A stretch of DNA of 25,106 bases, from assembly GCA_934590505.1 (NCBI GenBank), contig CAKTPC010000016.1:1-25106 (forward strand). The letters are read 5' to 3'. A program made the position numbers and the translations under genes. The stretch is from an uncultured Oscillospiraceae bacterium (lineage in GTDB: Bacteria > Bacillota > Clostridia > Oscillospirales > Oscillospiraceae). Position 1 is the stretch's first letter. Every line of letters begins with the position of its first letter. This document shows, piece after piece, positions 23,378-25,106 of this stretch. The notes below the pieces were generated by a model. That model ran no database searches and was not told the DNA's origin. It saw nothing but the letters and a program-made list of their open reading frames with translations.

Positions 23378-24822
23378 GAGTAGTCCTCCTTGTTCGGGAC
23401 ATGAAGCGCTTCCATTTTGTCTGAAGCAGTTTGCTCCCGCGCTGGTGCCTCCCGCCGCACTCTGCTGCGAGGACGCTCTAAGGATTCTTTCGGAGGGTAC
23501 TTCTTCATTATGCTCCGTATCAGTTCATCTCGGTCAGCGTATGAAATCTTGCGGTTGACGCGTTCTTCTATTTGGTACGGCTCATCAAAGGTGATGCCCC
23601 AATCGAGGAACAGCCGAAGCTTTACTTGCATAGGATGCTTGCCAGTTTTCATGACGACAAACGTACCTTTCGGTATTGCTTTCAGCTCATCCGCCGTCAT
23701 GAGCGGTCGCTCCATCATTTGCAGGCTCTCGCTCGGATTATCCTTGCTGCGGCTGACGGAACCAGATAGCACCGTCCTGCTGCCGAGAGCTTTTGAAAGG
23801 ACTTCTGCTGTCTGTGAGTTCGGCGCGAAGCCTCCGAAAATCGTGTCCTGCACGTTGTCCACAATGATCTCCGCACCCTCCTTGCTGTAGTTTTTCTCAA
23901 GCTGTGCGAGTGCCTGGATTATTGGCACAAGCGTAAGACGGCGCGAGCGTCCGGCGCTGAACAGCGGGAGAATATCAAAGGCGGGCATCGTACCCAGCTC
24001 ATCGCAAAAGAACACAACGCGGTTTTGCAGCTTGCCGCCGTGTTCGTCCGCAACAGAGAACAATTCACGTGAGAGGTTTTGTATCATCAGCCCTGCCATG
24101 AAATTTTTGCTCTGATCCTCTTCCGGAAGTATGAGGAAGATAGCGGATTTCTTTGATGCAAAGCTCTCGGCATCCATGCTGCTGTCAAAACAGAGAACCT
24201 GCTCAAGCTCCGAGTCCAGAAACGCGTTCAGCCTCGACAGCACCGTAGACATGACCGACGCCATAGCCTGTTCGGATGAGTTCAGTGCAGCTCCGGCAAA
24301 CCACTTCGCTTTATGCTCTGGAGGTAGTCTGCCCATCAGCATTTGAAACTGCGTTTTTCCCTTTACGCCGGACGGTTCGAGCAGCTCCTGCACGAGTTTG
24401 AACACCGAGACTATATGCCGTTTCTCCGGCTCACCGGCATTCGGTGGTAGAAATTCGGAAAGCAGCAGAATAACGGAACACAGCAAGCCCTCTGCCGCTT
24501 CGTAAAAATACGCGTTCTGTCCGCGGTTTGAATCATCACCGCTGGGGTTCACGATAGTCTTGGCAATGATCTTTGCGTACTTTTCAGCTTTGGCTTTTGC
24601 CGCGATATTCGATTCGTCTGCTAACGCCATATCCATATACCTGTTTATGAGCGTAAGCAGGTTACTCCCATCAGAGCGCGTTGGATTGCGCAGGTCGATG
24701 ACAGATACATCGTAGCCGTAGTATCTATTGGCTATCGTCGCATAGTTACGCGCAAGGTCGCCCTTGGATTTCAGATCATCGACACTCAGTCGGCATGACA
24801 AAGAATTTCGCCGTTTCTGCAA
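23374..24822 (-). pseudogene. VirD4/TraG-type conjugative coupling protein, 5'-truncated
   Basis: VirD4-type proteins are hexameric ATPases that bring relaxosome DNA to the conjugation channel. This frame holds the C-terminal two-thirds: SKGDLARNYATIANRYYGYDVSVIDL-type segments, NAYFYEAAEGLL, Walker B-like VVFFCDELGTMPAF, the TraM-recognition region GRSRRLTLVPIIQALAQLE, and VDNVQDTIFGGFAP. The N-terminal membrane helices and Walker A loop are missing. Upstream, the frame is stopped 1 codon before TTG 24822, which has no RBS, and the first about 12 residues look unrelated. The break lies near 24780-24797, where plus-strand integrase-like sequence begins. The gene is therefore a remnant that cannot work as an ATPase. 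Confidence 0.8.
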
Positions 24823-25015
24823 CTACTGTACGGAAAATGGAATTCAAACTTATGATGCAGAAACCGGACCGCAGTACTTCAAGTTTCGCTTTGGCTTGAA
24901 CATCGGCGATGCCAACATAAAATTGAACAGGCAACAGCTTGAGGCGCGCAATTCAATTCGCTTTTTGGACGATATCTTTCAATTTGGATATGCATTACGC
25001 TACAGTCATCATGAC
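24797..25015 (+). pseudogene. Tyrosine-recombinase N-terminal domain fragment
   Basis: A plus-strand frame with no start codon is open from 24746 to the edge. From about 24797 it reads like the N-terminal SAM-like domain of Firmicutes tyrosine integrases: FRRFCNYCTENGIQTYD, QQLEARNSIRFLDDIFQFGYA and RYSHHDY. Upstream it abuts the broken coupling-protein gene. After RYSHHDYT (about 25015) the frame no longer resembles an integrase, so both ends seem lost. No catalytic domain is present. It suggests that a second element was deleted or recombined here. Confidence 0.5.
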
Positions 25016-25024
25016 TATACCCTT

Positions 25025-25106
25025 CTATTCATTCACTTCATCTGGCAGTTGGCTGTGTTCCAAACGAAGCCGGGCATCCGCAGGCTCTGTGATTCCTGCA
25101 CGCTGT
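25025..25106 (-). CDS. Possible C-terminal end of a gene entering from the right
   Basis: A minus-strand frame enters from the edge and ends in TAG at 25025-25027 after 26 codons, with a charged, helix-like composition (ITEPADARLRLEHSQLPDE). It could be the C-terminus of a gene outside the window, but the piece is too short to identify or to be sure it is coding. Confidence 0.25.
   Translation of the reverse strand, partial: QRAGITEPADARLRLEHSQLPDEVNE

Noticed and set aside
1..25106. CRISPR arrays, tRNA or rRNA genes, and insertion-sequence transposases
   Set aside because: No regular spacer-repeat array, no recognisable tRNA cloverleaf or rRNA segment, and no transposase frame were seen on reading both strands. 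A tRNA or Rfam scan was not possible here.

Overview
The window looks like an anaerobic Gram-positive, probably a gut Clostridia member (Oscillospiraceae-like). The reasons are strong AGGAGG-type ribosome binding sites, a large serine recombinase, a class C sortase, an element-type sigma factor and a VirD4/TraG coupling protein typical of Firmicutes conjugative elements. The placement is inferred from gene style; no 16S or marker gene is present.

There are three zones. (1) 1-5097 is mobile-element territory. It holds a serine recombinase overlapping a second recombinase-like gene that lacks the catalytic domain, a divergent Fic gene, a 47-residue protein, and a deletion scar joining a 3'-truncated sigma-factor gene to a 5'-truncated sortase. 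A 470-base stretch full of inverted repeats follows. (2) 5098-22985 is a compact uronate-use island. (3) 22986-25106 is mobile DNA again: a winged-helix gene, a coupling protein that has lost its N-terminal ATP-binding part, and broken integrase sequence at the right edge.

The island has two arms. On the minus strand, dctP-dctQ-dctM (TRAP uptake), an SGNH esterase, uxaC, an RraA-family gene and uxuA form one unit. Upstream of it on the same strand lies a five-gene unit: ABC ATPase, ABC-2 permease, GldG-like protein, DUF4340 protein and a GntR/FCD regulator. An AraC regulator sits above that. On the plus strand, divergent from araC, are a second UxuA-like dehydratase, a short-chain dehydrogenase, a long-chain mannitol-dehydrogenase-family oxidoreductase (UxuB-like) and a NagB-like isomerase/deaminase.

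Together these give glucuronate uptake, isomerisation to fructuronate (UxaC), reduction to mannonate (UxuB-like or the SDR) and dehydration to 2-keto-3-deoxygluconate (UxuA). No KDG kinase or KDPG aldolase is in the window. The same 10-bp palindrome, TAACATGTTA, lies at the putative promoters of the TRAP/uxa unit and of the ABC/GntR unit, which suggests one regulator, most simply the GntR protein, controls both. The most notable points are this shared operator, the island between conjugative-element fragments, the doubled enzymes with an odd NagB-like protein, the inverted-repeat cluster and the recombinase pair. No RNA gene or CRISPR array was recognised.
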